From: Saccharibacillus sacchari DSM 19268
Lineage (GTDB): Bacteria; Bacillota; Bacilli; Paenibacillales; Paenibacillaceae
Assembly: GCF_000585395.1 (NCBI RefSeq)
Contig: NZ_KK073875.1
Coordinates: 657,211 to 721,210, forward strand
DNA: 64,000 nucleotides
Direction: 5' to 3'
Shown: in pieces, positions 1 through 9,182 of the stretch
How the letters are laid out: every line of letters starts with the position of its first letter
How positions within the stretch are numbered: the first letter of the stretch is position 1
Program-made: the position numbers and the translations under genes
Notes under the pieces: generated by a model
Seen by the model: the letters and a program-made list of their open reading frames with translations, nothing else
The model's database searches: none
Told to the model about the DNA's origin: nothing

Positions 1-836
1 TGCTCGCTTTCCTGCTGGAAGCCATGAGCGGCACGGGCCGCAACTCGGTCAAGTCGATGTTGTCGCACGGTCAGGTTCGCGTAGACGGCGTAGCCGTTAC
101 GCGACACAACCACGAACTGCAACCCGGACAAACGGTGGTCGTGGGCAAAGAGCGCGCGAAGCCGAAAGCGAGACTCACCGGACTGCGCATTTTGCATGAA
201 GACGATGACGTGATCGTGATCCGCAAAGAAGCGGGACTGCTGTCGATGTCCGCATCCCGCGAAGAAGACAATACGGTCTACCGCCAACTGATGGGACATA
301 TCCGCTTAACGGATGCGCACGGTCGCCTGTTTGCTCTGCAATTGCTGGAAAAAGACGCTTCAGGCGTGATGCTGCTGGCCAAAAATGAAGCGGCCAAAGA
401 AGCGATCCTCGAACAATGGAGCAACGGAATCGCCAAACAAGCCTACACCGTGCTGGTTGAAGGCAAAGTGAAACGCGAAGCGGATACCGTCACGTCCTGG
501 TTACGCGAAACGAAAACGCTCAAAATGTACGCCAGCCGCAAGGAAGGCGACGGCTTGCACGCGGTGCTTCATTACAAGCTCCTTAAAGCCGCCAGCCAAG
601 TCTCCTTGCTCGAAGTCACGACCGACACCAACCGCAAAAACCAGATTCGTGCCCAATTCGAAGACATCGGCCATCCGATCGTCGGCGACAAAAAATACGG
701 ATCGACGCTGCGCAACATGGGTCGTCTGGGTCTGCACGTGCATGAGCTGACGTTCGTTCACCCGACCAGCGGCCGCACGACTAAGTTCGAGACTGAAGTA
801 CCGAAGACGTTCTTGGCGTTGTTCCAGGAAAACTAG
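1..836 (+). CDS. RluA-family pseudouridine synthase, 5' end outside window
   Basis: Family role: isomerisation of uridine to pseudouridine in rRNA or tRNA. The frame is open to the first base and the residues before the first in-window Met (codon 24-26) read as the end of an S4 RNA-binding helix (LAFLLEAMSGTGRNSVKSML), so the gene starts upstream. An S4-like domain comes first, followed by the RluA fold (DDDVIVIRKEAGLLS; NQIRAQF; IGHPIVGDKKYG). The usual catalytic motif HRLDxxTSG reads LQLLEKDASG here, so Glu (codon 348-350) occupies the place of the catalytic Asp. The family call is good; catalytic activity is doubtful. A terminator follows the stop codon. Confidence 0.85.
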   Translation, partial: LAFLLEAMSGTGRNSVKSMLSHGQVRVDGVAVTRHNHELQPGQTVVVGKERAKPKARLTGLRILHEDDDVIVIRKEAGLLSMSASREEDNTVYRQLMGHIRLTDAHGRLFALQLLEKDASGVMLLAKNEAAKEAILEQWSNGIAKQAYTVLVEGKVKREADTVTSWLRETKTLKMYASRKEGDGLHAVLHYKLLKAASQVSLLEVTTDTNRKNQIRAQFEDIGHPIVGDKKYGSTLRNMGRLGLHVHELTFVHPTSGRTTKFETEVPKTFLALFQEN

Positions 837-858
837 AACCGCTATGGATAGACCAAAG

Positions 859-904
859 CCCCCGACCTCTGCGAAAAAGCATAGGGATCGGGGGTTTTAT
901 TTTT
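859..904 (+). terminator. Intrinsic terminator of the pseudouridine synthase gene
   Basis: Arms CCCCCGA (859-865) and TCGGGGG (888-894) are followed by a T-rich tract. The structure lies 23 bases after the stop codon and separates the gene from the converging minus-strand gene. Confidence 0.75.
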
Positions 905-973
905 CACAACGACTTTACGCCGGATATAGACAGGGATGAAAATCGCGTCCAGACTGTATCGGGTCTTGCTTTT

Positions 974-2617
974 TTAAACGACGTAATCCCCGAATCCAAC
1001 CGCTTGCCCGTCGATCCGCGCCAGCGTCGTGCCGTCTTCGCCTCCAGCCAACTCCAGTCGACGGCTGTGCAGGCTTCGATAACTCGCGTTGCCTCCGTCT
1101 TCACCGAAAATCGGGGCACGCTCACGCATAAGCTCGGCAAAGCCTTCCAGATCTTCAACGTCAAGGCTCTCCGCTTCTTCCACGCTTGCCGCTTCGATCA
1201 CGACTGCGTTGGATACGCCCGTGCTGCGCACGTTCATCCGGTCTTCTTGCTCTTCCGCTTCATAGGCATGTCGCAGGAACACTGCCAGATAGACACCGCC
1301 GACCAACCCGAACAAGGCTTGCTCGTCTCTTATCCATTCTCCTTTGGGCAGAACGCCGACGATACTCGGATCTTCTCTTTCCGGGACCGGATACAACGCC
1401 ATGACCACGCTGCGATCCGGCAAAATGCGCGCATACGGACTTTCGTGTCGCGGATCGCCTTCGCTGTATCCTTCGCCCGGATGGAAGAAATACGCCTGGT
1501 TAACGCTGCTGCCCAACTCGTAGGACAGCGGAAGCGTCACGTCCCAGCGATGCTGTTCGTTATCGAATTCTTCCGATCGCTCCCACATCCCGCCTGCCGC
1601 ATACGCATCGGTCAGATACGTGTAACTATGCAGTTCGCGGTCCGATCCGTCTTCAAGCGGCTTGAGCACTTTCTTTTTAACCTCGACGGGCACGAGACGA
1701 TCCATCGCCGCGACCCGTGCTTCTTCCGGTGCTTCATAAAACAGGAATCCGGCGTATTCGGCGCGAACCAGCTGCGGCGGCAAACGAAAATCTCCGTATT
1801 GCAAATAATCGAACGCGACATTGCCGTCTTTGGGCGCGTCCGCGGACAAACCTCGCGCATGCGGTCCGGCCCAAGCGCCTCCGATATAGTGCAGCGAGCG
1901 CTCGCTCCATAAATAATCAAGCATGCTGTTCAGATCGGCCGTAATGTCCGCATCGTCCAGCAGCAGCCGAGCGCATGTAAAGGCCTGTACCCAGTGCCAG
2001 AACCAGGGCTGCGAACCGTATTCGTGCATGCCCCGTTCGCGAACGCGCGCAAGCAAAGCTTTAAGCGAACGCCGTCCGTCCTCCAGCAGCTCGTCATCTC
2101 CGTAAAACGACCCGAACAACAGCTTGGCCGCCGTGTATTTCGCTTCGTGATGTCCGTATTCCCGCAGCGGTTTGTCATAAAAACGACTATCGTACACGGC
2201 TTTAAGAGCCACTTCGAAAGCTGTTCGAAGATCTTCCGGCAAGGTCTCCCCGCTCCGTTCGGCAAAGTAAAGCATCAAACTGCCCATCAGCTCGACCGGA
2301 AGCGGGTGCGGCGATGCCTGCTTCGGATCTTCACCGAGTCCCAACGGCCAATGACCGTGCATCTCGCTTCCTTCCCCTCGGTCTTGCAGCTCCAAAACGA
2401 GGCTCAGCACTTCCTCCGCCGTAGCTTTTGCTTGCTCGCGATCAAAACGAACCCGAATATCCGGGTCGAGCGAAGCGGCGTGCAGATACGAGGCATAATA
2501 AAAATTGTTGCGGATATCGTCGTGGAACCATAGTCCGCTCGGCAGACGCTCGCGCGAAGCGGCCTGCGCCGCGACCTTCCCGACAAGTTGACGACTTCTT
2601 TTTTCCAGACTCAGCAT
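974..2617 (-). CDS. Conserved hypothetical protein, possible alpha/alpha-toroid enzyme
   Basis: 547 aa, no signal peptide and no membrane segment, so probably cytoplasmic. Residues about 1-300 are helix-rich with many Trp, Tyr and His patches (GLWFHDDIRNNFYYASYL; GSQPWFWHWVQAFTCARLL; EYGHHEAKYTAAKLL). The C-terminal third looks beta-rich (SPYARILPDRSVVMALY; LFGLVGGVYLAVFL). This helical-toroid plus beta-sandwich layout resembles polysaccharide lyases and heparinase-like proteins, but no diagnostic catalytic motif was recognised, so the function is left open. It is the last gene of a minus-strand group with the genes at 2645-3259 and 3256-3900. Confidence 0.75.
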   Translation of the reverse strand: MLSLEKRSRQLVGKVAAQAASRERLPSGLWFHDDIRNNFYYASYLHAASLDPDIRVRFDREQAKATAEEVLSLVLELQDRGEGSEMHGHWPLGLGEDPKQASPHPLPVELMGSLMLYFAERSGETLPEDLRTAFEVALKAVYDSRFYDKPLREYGHHEAKYTAAKLLFGSFYGDDELLEDGRRSLKALLARVRERGMHEYGSQPWFWHWVQAFTCARLLLDDADITADLNSMLDYLWSERSLHYIGGAWAGPHARGLSADAPKDGNVAFDYLQYGDFRLPPQLVRAEYAGFLFYEAPEEARVAAMDRLVPVEVKKKVLKPLEDGSDRELHSYTYLTDAYAAGGMWERSEEFDNEQHRWDVTLPLSYELGSSVNQAYFFHPGEGYSEGDPRHESPYARILPDRSVVMALYPVPEREDPSIVGVLPKGEWIRDEQALFGLVGGVYLAVFLRHAYEAEEQEDRMNVRSTGVSNAVVIEAASVEEAESLDVEDLEGFAELMRERAPIFGEDGGNASYRSLHSRRLELAGGEDGTTLARIDGQAVGFGDYVV

Positions 2618-2644
2618 ATTACCGATTCCAACTCCTTTTCCGTA

Positions 2645-3259
2645 CTAACGGCTGCTTCGTTTCGGCTTGAAGTCCCGTGCGCATGTTTCCAACAAAAAGC
2701 AAAACGAACGATTCTGTCCCAGCATAAACGAAGATAGATCATAACGATGATGGGCAGGCTCGTAGGCAACAAGCAGCCGACGCCCCATCCGTTGCGTTGC
2801 ATATTCAATAAACTTCCTTGCGGATTCATTTTCCAACAAAATTACGTACGCATATAAGGAATGTTCTTCCGGCTCGTCGAGCGGGCTTACGCCTGCGCAG
2901 GAAAATTCGGTGACGATGCCGGCTTCGTTTAATAGCGCTAAAGCTTCCAATAACTCGATATCTACCTCAACACCATCCAGCAGACCGACCTTTTTCGGGA
3001 AACGGCGAATCTTTTCGCGTTCCGCCCAGCGCCCTAGTTCTGCTCTGCGCCGCTTCCATTGTTCGGCGGTCTGACTGCTGATGATCATTTCTTCCGGAAT
3101 CGCTTGATCCGGTTGTCTGCCTTCCATGACGCTCGCTCCTTCCGCAACCCGAAGACCGGCAGGCCCGATCACTCCAACCTCCGGTCCGATCTTTCCATTA
3201 TGCCATTCCTGAAGCGGCGGCGCCATCGTCCCAGGTACAAGAGACCCGATCTTCTTCAA
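2645..3259 (-). CDS. Hypothetical protein
   Basis: 204 aa, soluble. Its start overlaps the stop of the cyclodeaminase-like gene by 4 bases (ATGA), and its stop lies 27 bases before the 547-aa gene, so the three are probably one operon. The middle section is rich in Arg, Lys and Trp (EQWKRRRAELGRWAEREKIR), followed by an alpha/beta stretch with FSCAGVSPLDEPEEHSLYAYV. That segment faintly recalls the SCSGR-type motif of TYW3-like proteins, but the resemblance is too weak to assign a role. Confidence 0.7.
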   Translation of the reverse strand: MKKIGSLVPGTMAPPLQEWHNGKIGPEVGVIGPAGLRVAEGASVMEGRQPDQAIPEEMIISSQTAEQWKRRRAELGRWAEREKIRRFPKKVGLLDGVEVDIELLEALALLNEAGIVTEFSCAGVSPLDEPEEHSLYAYVILLENESARKFIEYATQRMGRRLLVAYEPAHHRYDLSSFMLGQNRSFCFLLETCARDFKPKRSSR

Positions 3260-3900
3260 GACTCCGATTGCTGCTGCGCCTCCTTTTCCATCGCCTGCAT
3301 AACCTCGTTCAAAGCCAGCTCTTTCAATCGCTCGGCTTGAAGCATCAACCGATCCGCCCGATCGCCGTAATCTTCGCGCGCACGCTTATCGCTGCACGCG
3401 GGCAGATTGATCCGGACGGTCAAGTAGGCCGAACGAACCGCAGCTTCGAACATGACCACTCCGATTCCCAGATCCGACAGCACATGTTCGCGGGTGGCTT
3501 CGGCGATTCCTCGGGCGCTTCGAAGACCGCGCACGCCGACCTCCATCAGCTCCAGCGGAACTTCGATCGTCTTTTTGACGGCATGGACCAGCGATTCGTC
3601 TTGTTTCGACTCCGCTTGTTCGCTGACCTCGATGTATTCGGCGAAACCGCGTATGTCCGCCTTCATCAATCGCTCGCACTCAGCCGCGATTTCTTTCATT
3701 TCCCGCTCCGCGTCGTCGATGCTTTCGCGCTGCTCGGACGTGCGCTGACGATGCGACAACTGCGCGGCCATCGATGTCATCGCGGAACCCAGGGCGGCCG
3801 CAAGCGCCGATGTGCTGCCTCCGCCCGGCGTGGCTTTCGCGCTTCCGGCGCGTTCGGTAAATTCTCGGATCGATAGATCCCAAGGGGATTGTTCCTGCAT
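3256..3900 (-). CDS. Cyclodeaminase/cyclohydrolase family protein (FTCD_C domain)
   Basis: 214 aa, the size of a stand-alone FTCD cyclodeaminase domain (FchA-like). The family handles formimino- or methenyl-tetrahydrofolate in one-carbon metabolism. The N-terminal signature is clear: SIREFTERAGSAKATPGGGS then ALAAALGSAMTSMAAQLS. The rest is all-helical, with VPLELMEVGVRGLRSARGIAE and ending in ALNEVMQAMEKE. It is the first gene of a minus-strand operon with two unassigned genes. No histidine degradation genes lie nearby, so the folate substrate is uncertain. A purine-rich ribosome binding site (rc of ctctcctt) precedes the ATG. Confidence 0.85.
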   Translation of the reverse strand: MQEQSPWDLSIREFTERAGSAKATPGGGSTSALAAALGSAMTSMAAQLSHRQRTSEQRESIDDAEREMKEIAAECERLMKADIRGFAEYIEVSEQAESKQDESLVHAVKKTIEVPLELMEVGVRGLRSARGIAEATREHVLSDLGIGVVMFEAAVRSAYLTVRINLPACSDKRAREDYGDRADRLMLQAERLKELALNEVMQAMEKEAQQQSES

Positions 3901-3968
3901 GATCGTTCTCTCCTTTTCGGCCTGAATGACTTTCTCGATTTTATTCTCTTCTTATTACCCCGCTCCGA

Positions 3969-4376
3969 TCATCGACGTCGCAGCTGAACCACGGTAATCG
4001 CTCCCAATACGACCGCGATCGCAACCCATTGATAAGCATCGAATATCTGCCCGAATAAAAGAACTTCAAGCAGCGCAATCTCGACTAACATAAGGTTATT
4101 GATCAAGCTATTGTCGGCTGCGGCCAGAAAGCGTTGACTCCAGGTCCAAAGCAGAAAAGCCGCAGCTCCGTTTACGATGCCCAAGCATAGTACGATCCCT
4201 ACAAGCCCTGCACTTAAAATAGGCCTCTCTTCAAACATTAGGCCGGCTGCCAACAATATGGAGCCTCCGATTGCCATCGGAATCAAGGTTAGCCAAAAAG
4301 GATCGGCACGATCTTCAAGCAGCACTTTCCGATTTAGCGTAAGGTGCAGGGCGTAACCGATCGAAGACAGTCCCAC
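3969..4376 (-). pseudogene. EamA/DMT transporter remnant, C-terminal half only
   Basis: 135 codons from a GTG. The sequence is the second EamA repeat of a ten-TM drug/metabolite transporter (SIGYALHLTLNRKVL, then hydrophobic segments ending AIAVVLGAITVVQLRRR). Full-length members have about 290-310 aa and two repeats. Reading further upstream in frame gives about a dozen residues and then a TAA (4410-4412), so the first repeat is absent. Beyond this point the plus strand carries an unrelated fragment. This fits a deletion or rearrangement junction near 4380-4410. A five-TM half transporter that still works as a dimer is possible but less likely. Confidence 0.65.
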
Positions 4377-4939
4377 AAATGCAATTCCGGGAAAAGGTGA
4401 CCCTAATGGTTACAAGCCCCGATATCGCGGAAGCGTTGGGGGCGAAATCGGCTTACGCTGAAACGTATCTCTCCCGCTTCAATAAGCGGAGAAGAATTGC
4501 ATGACAATCTCAATCCCGAATGCGTTTCGCTGACTTTTTCGTCTTACAATACGCCTTTGCATGCCGACGACTTGCAATGGATGAGCCAACGGTTAGTCGG
4601 ATCGGGAATCGACTGTACGTCCATCGTTCTTCCTTATGAACAATGGATTCTATTTTCGGAACCTGCGGATCTATGGCTGGGCAAAGCTACGCGATAATCG
4701 CATCTGGGTTCCTCTCTATACTACATTTCAACGAACTCAATACGATAACTGCCTTAAAGGGGTTCGGTTAAGCGCGTACGCGTTTCCCGAATACCCGAAT
4801 ATATGGATGCACGCCTAAACCAAAGAATTCAAATTGCAAATAAGTAGCCAAAAAATGAATGCTAACTTGACCGTTCATGTTATGATGGACTGGAATATTA
4901 TCGGATTTTTCAATACGTGGACTGGGAGTGGATTTATTC
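4377..4939. other. Degenerate intergenic stretch with short gene fragments
   Basis: No intact gene was recognised. On the plus strand, 4379-4503 encodes 41 codons whose middle (VTSPDIAEALGAKSAYAE) resembles a winged-helix DNA-binding fragment. Two further short frames (4497-4697 and 4636-4818) overlap each other and have no convincing ribosome binding site. Together with the truncated transporter next door this looks like the scar of a deletion. The last 60 bases should hold the promoter and ribosome binding site (GGGAG, 4924-4928) of the downstream oxidoreductase. Confidence 0.5.
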
Positions 4940-5941
4940 ATGATTCGATTCGGAATGATCGGCACGAATTTTATTACGGAACGCTTTATCGATGCGGCGC
5001 AGCAGGCAGAAGGACTGGAACTGACTGCGGTGTACTCGCGCACGGAAGATCGCGCGCAGGAGTTTGCGAACCGTTACGGGATCGGGCTTACTTTTACGGA
5101 CCTGGATGAAATGGCCGCTTCGGACCGGATCGATGCCGTTTATATCGCCAGCCCTAACTCGCTCCACGCCGAGCAGGCGATCTTGTTCCTGAAGCAAGGC
5201 AAACACGTGCTGTGCGAAAAGCCCATGGCCTCCAACGCTCAGGAAGTACGCGACATGTTTGCCGCGGCTCAAGCAAGCGGCGCCGTGCTCATGGAAGCGG
5301 TTAAGACGACGCTGCTGCCTTCTTTTGCGCTACTGCGGGAAAACCTGCATAAGATCGGCACGGTTCGGCGTTATTTTGCCAATTACGGCCAGTATTCGTC
5401 CCGTTACGACGCGTATAAGGAAGGCATGGTGCTGAACGCGTTCCGTCCGGAATTCTCCAACGGCGCGCTGATGGATCTGGGCTTGTACTGCATCTATCCG
5501 ATGGTGCTTCTGTTCGGCAAACCGGAAGAGGTCAAAGCAAGCGCTTATATGTTGGAGTCCGGCGTTGACGGCGAAGGCAGCCTGCTCGCGCGCTACCCGG
5601 ACATGGAGGGCGTCGTGACCTTTTCCAAAATTACCGATTCGCATGTGCCGTCCGAAATCCAGGGCGAGCTGGGCAGCATCCTGATCGACAAGATCAGCGA
5701 ACCGCGCAGCGTGCAGATCCGTTATCGGGACGGCAGCGTGGAAGATCTCAGCGAACCGGCCGGCAAACCCGTGATGACCTACGAAATTCAGGAGTTTGTC
5801 GACGTCATTCGCGCGGGCGCAAGCGAGTCTTCGGTCAATTCGCACGCGTGCTCGTTGGCCGCAGCCGAAGTCATGGAAGAAGCGCGCAAACAGTTCGGTC
5901 TCGTCTTCCCCGCCGACCAAAAATACTCGCAACAAAAATAA
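4940..5941 (+). CDS. Gfo/Idh/MocA family NAD(P)-dependent oxidoreductase
   Basis: 333 aa. The N-terminal Rossmann fold starts at residue 1 (MIRFGMIGTNFITERFIDAA) and contains the family motif EKP in HVLCEKPMASNAQEV (about residue 95), where the Lys is the usual catalytic residue. The C-terminal alpha/beta domain includes GALMDLGLYCIYPMVLLFG. ATG 4940 is preferred over the in-frame GTG at 4928, because the GGGAG at 4924-4928 would overlap that GTG. The family oxidises or reduces sugars, inositols and related compounds; no neighbour fixes the substrate. Confidence 0.88.
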   Translation: MIRFGMIGTNFITERFIDAAQQAEGLELTAVYSRTEDRAQEFANRYGIGLTFTDLDEMAASDRIDAVYIASPNSLHAEQAILFLKQGKHVLCEKPMASNAQEVRDMFAAAQASGAVLMEAVKTTLLPSFALLRENLHKIGTVRRYFANYGQYSSRYDAYKEGMVLNAFRPEFSNGALMDLGLYCIYPMVLLFGKPEEVKASAYMLESGVDGEGSLLARYPDMEGVVTFSKITDSHVPSEIQGELGSILIDKISEPRSVQIRYRDGSVEDLSEPAGKPVMTYEIQEFVDVIRAGASESSVNSHACSLAAAEVMEEARKQFGLVFPADQKYSQQK

Positions 5942-6075
5942 TCAAAAATTTGACTAATTTTCGCAGGATGTCGCATCGCTTCTTGGGGTATGATGAATGT
6001 GAGGACTTTCACGTACTTTTTTCCGGAAAAGGTACATTGATGAAAGCTCTATTCTAACAGGACGGTGACTTCACG

Positions 6076-7152
6076 ATGCGGAAGCATGCAGGCAAGACGA
6101 TGAAAGCAGCAGCGGCAATTCTGACCCTCGCGGCTGTACTTAGCGGATGCGGACCAGCCAAAGACGGAGCAGCGACGGCGGCACAGCCAAATTCCGATCC
6201 AATCTCGGCAACTTTCTATGTATATGATACGGTGGCAACGATCAAGATCTATGACGAGAAGGCAACGGAGCAAAACATAGACGAAATCCGTGATCTGTTA
6301 AGCAAAATCGACCTGGAACTGAGCCGGACGAATAAGGACAGCGATCTGTACAAGGTTAACGCGGCCTCCGGCAAAGAAGCGGTCAAGGTCTCGCAAGGAA
6401 CTTTCGACGTGGTGAAACTTGCGTTAGCCTATGCCAATGAAACGGACGGATTGCTCGATCCTTCGATCGGGCCGCTGATTAACCTGTGGGATATCGGACA
6501 CGAAGGCGCGAAAGTACCCGATAAAGATGAACTGGAAACGGCTCGCAAGCTGACCGACTATCGCAAGGTCGCCCTCGACGAAGCCAACTTGACGATCAAA
6601 CTTGAAGAACCGGGCATGGTGCTCGACCTGGGTTCGATCGGCAAAGGATATGCGGCCGACCAAGTATCTAAGTATATGCACGATCACGATCTGAACAGCG
6701 CTTTGATCAACCTCGGCGGCAGCAGCATCAATGCGGTCGGCGGCAAGCCGGGCGGCGCGGATTGGAACGTCGGCCTGCAAGATCCGGTCAAAAGCCGCGG
6801 CAGCCAGCTGGGAACCGTGAAGATTAACAACGAGACGATCGACTCCTCAGGCGTCTATGAACGATTCTTCATAGAGGACGGCGTCCGGTACCATCATATT
6901 CTGGATCCCCGTACCGGCTATCCGACACAAAACGGCCTGATGAGCATTACGATCGTCAGCGACAACGCAACGGACGCCGATGCGCTCTCCACCGCTGCTT
7001 TCGTAATGGGGCTGGAAGACGGAATGGCGTATATCGAAAAACAACCCGGCGTCGAAGCCTTTTTCATCATGGACGACAGCAGTATTCATGCCACGAGCGG
7101 CTTGAAGGATCGAATCAACCTGACGTCTGACTTGTATCATGTTGCTGACTGA
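6076..7152 (+). CDS. apbE: ApbE-family FAD:protein FMN transferase (lipoprotein)
   Basis: 358 aa. It transfers FMN from FAD to Thr/Ser of target flavoproteins outside the membrane. A lipoprotein signal is present: basic N-terminus, hydrophobic core, then LSGC with Cys25. Family motifs are visible: FYVYDTVATIKIYDE near the start, DLGSIGKGYAADQ (about 190), LINLGGSS (about 212), and HHILDPRTGYPTQNG (about 274), which includes the Mg/FAD-binding region. No RNF, NQR or flavocytochrome target lies adjacent. A strong terminator follows. Confidence 0.92.
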   Translation: MRKHAGKTMKAAAAILTLAAVLSGCGPAKDGAATAAQPNSDPISATFYVYDTVATIKIYDEKATEQNIDEIRDLLSKIDLELSRTNKDSDLYKVNAASGKEAVKVSQGTFDVVKLALAYANETDGLLDPSIGPLINLWDIGHEGAKVPDKDELETARKLTDYRKVALDEANLTIKLEEPGMVLDLGSIGKGYAADQVSKYMHDHDLNSALINLGGSSINAVGGKPGGADWNVGLQDPVKSRGSQLGTVKINNETIDSSGVYERFFIEDGVRYHHILDPRTGYPTQNGLMSITIVSDNATDADALSTAAFVMGLEDGMAYIEKQPGVEAFFIMDDSSIHATSGLKDRINLTSDLYHVAD

Positions 7153-7169
7153 TAAGCGGGCTACACGCG

Positions 7170-7216
7170 AAAAAGGCTGCCTACATCGTTTTTTCGATGC
7201 TAGGCAGCCTTTTTAT
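7170..7216 (+). terminator. Strong intrinsic terminator after apbE, likely bidirectional
   Basis: A near-perfect stem is formed by AGGCTGCCTACATCG and CGATGCTAGGCAGCCT, with an A run before and a T run after it. It can serve apbE and, on the other strand, the nucleotidase gene that ends at 7305. Confidence 0.85.
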
Positions 7217-7304
7217 AATAGACAAGAAAATGATTGGATTGAATACATTTGAAAGTTAGCCGCTCAGCACGATTCAACGTTTTTGAAGCGGGGCTATTTT
7301 GACT

Positions 7305-9182
7305 TTATTCCGCTTCTTGAGCCGTAAATTCAATCTCAAACCGCGCAAAACCGCCTTCTGCCATTCCGCTGAAGCTCACGCCTGCCGGAACGCCCGCTTC
7401 TCGCGCGTCCGGCGAAGACAGCAGCTCTACCTTCATCCCTGCCGGAATTCCGACCACCTGCCAGTTGCCGTCCGCCTTCGGCGTCAACATACCCGAATTG
7501 CGGATGTAGTCGGTAAGAATCTGTCTATTCTCATCCGGCGAATCCAGCACGACCCGTTGACCGTCCGGATTGGCAATCGGCGTTGAAAACGCACGATAGT
7601 TGTTGGTAGCGATCACGAACTTCTCTTCGGCTTTAACCAAGCGACCTTCATAACGCAGATCGCCGATTCGCTCCGATTGCGGATTCAGCAGTTCGCAAGA
7701 AGATGAATATTTAGCCGGCTGCGTCACATTGATCGTATACGTCACGCCGTCGATGATATCGAAGTTGAATGAAGGGAAGTCCGGATCGATCAGGCTTTGA
7801 CCGTTACCTCCTTCAGGATTAACAGTCAAAAATAAGCCTGCCGCCCATTCCAGCCATTCTTTCAATTCGGCTCCCGTCAATAACACCGCGCATAACGTAT
7901 TCGGATAATTATACAAATCCGCGATATGTTTCACTGCCAGCGGGCCAGCAGGAATGTTCGTATAGTACGAGGGACCGTAACGTCCGCCGGTTTTGAACGG
8001 CGCGCCCGCAGCCAGCATCGGAAGATCCGCGTAAGGCGTGCCTTGAAGTTCTTTTTTCAAATACCAACGCTGTGCGTCATTCACGATCTGCACCGAAGCA
8101 CTGTCTTGAATCAAGGCAAAGAAACTATCGATCGGTTCGGTTGTCTCGCCTACCGCGGTTCGGATATACGTCAGCGTGCCTTCGTGTCCTTCGCGCACGG
8201 CTTCTGCGGTCTCGGCATCTGTTCGCACAAGCGATACGGCTTTGGAAGCATCAAATACCGGACGTGCTTCCGCATGAAAATCAGCTACGCGCCATCCCTC
8301 TTCGCTCAAAATCAACTCCAAATCGACGACTCCCAGATGGTCGCCCGCATATCCCGCTTCAACAGCCGGAATTCCGTTGATCGAACCTCGCTTGAGATCG
8401 ATACCCGTTTTCCCTTCAAAAGCCGCACTCGGAAATACTTTATGCGCATGGCCGAACAAAATGACGTCGACGCCCGGAATTCGACTGAGATGCAGCACGG
8501 CATTTTCCGTCATCGGCGCTTCGGCTACCTCTTCGTAACCGCAATGGGCCAAGAGAACAATCAAGTCGGCTCCTTCGGCTTTCAATTTCGGCACAAAGGC
8601 TTTGGTTGTTTCGACCATGTCTTCGGCTCGAAGTCTGCCTTCCAGATTGGCTTTATCCCAGCTCATGATCTGCGGGGTGACCAATCCGATCACGCCGACT
8701 TTGATAGGGTGCGAGTTACCGTTTTCGTCCTCGATCATACGTTCCAGCAGCAGATACGGCGGAAGATAATGCGATCCTTTCGGCACATGTTCACCGTCGA
8801 GATACAGATTGGCATTCGTGTAAGGAAAAGAAGCCCCTTCAAGCACCTTATCCAAATACTCCAATCCGTAGTTGAACTCATGATTGCCCAAAGTCCCGGC
8901 GTCATAACCGAGGGCATTCATCGCTTGGTACGCCGCATGAATACCTCCGCTCGCGTCAAGCCCCCCCGAAGCCATATAGTCGCCCATGGGATTGCCTTGC
9001 AGCAGATCGCCGTTATCGAACAACAGAACGTTCTTTTTTTCCGCTTTCGCCTGGCGAATTAAGGTTGCCGTCTGGGCGAAACCGTACTCCAATACCGGAC
9101 GATCTCCGTAATAATCATAATTCATCATATGGACGTGAAGATCCGTTGTTTCCAATACTCGCAGATTTGCTTTAATATTCAG
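7305..9182 (-). CDS. Bifunctional metallophosphatase / 5'-nucleotidase (YfkN/CpdB-like), cytoplasmic
   Basis: About 625 aa. The N-terminal calcineurin-like metallophosphatase domain has the metal-binding blocks DLHVH, LFDNGDLLQGNPMGDY, LGNHEFNYG, LLAHCGYEE and FGHAHK. The C-terminal 5'-nucleotidase domain contains FNFDIIDGVTYTINV and ATNNYRA. No signal peptide is present, unlike exported relatives. Start choice: the ribosome binding site GGAGGAGA (9188-9195) sits 8 bases before CTG 9182, which gives LNIKANLRVLETTDLHVH, matching the family N-terminus. The first conventional start, TTG 9155, lies 35 bases from that site. Expected substrates are 2',3'-cyclic nucleotides and nucleoside monophosphates. 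Confidence 0.88.
   Translation of the reverse strand: MNIKANLRVLETTDLHVHMMNYDYYGDRPVLEYGFAQTATLIRQAKAEKKNVLLFDNGDLLQGNPMGDYMASGGLDASGGIHAAYQAMNALGYDAGTLGNHEFNYGLEYLDKVLEGASFPYTNANLYLDGEHVPKGSHYLPPYLLLERMIEDENGNSHPIKVGVIGLVTPQIMSWDKANLEGRLRAEDMVETTKAFVPKLKAEGADLIVLLAHCGYEEVAEAPMTENAVLHLSRIPGVDVILFGHAHKVFPSAAFEGKTGIDLKRGSINGIPAVEAGYAGDHLGVVDLELILSEEGWRVADFHAEARPVFDASKAVSLVRTDAETAEAVREGHEGTLTYIRTAVGETTEPIDSFFALIQDSASVQIVNDAQRWYLKKELQGTPYADLPMLAAGAPFKTGGRYGPSYYTNIPAGPLAVKHIADLYNYPNTLCAVLLTGAELKEWLEWAAGLFLTVNPEGGNGQSLIDPDFPSFNFDIIDGVTYTINVTQPAKYSSSCELLNPQSERIGDLRYEGRLVKAEEKFVIATNNYRAFSTPIANPDGQRVVLDSPDENRQILTDYIRNSGMLTPKADGNWQVVGIPAGMKVELLSSPDAREAGVPAGVSFSGMAEGGFARFEIEFTAQEAE

Noticed and set aside
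4497..4818. Two overlapping small plus-strand frames (66 and 60 codons)
   Set aside because: No ribosome binding sites, mutual overlap, no recognisable sequence and location in a degenerate region.
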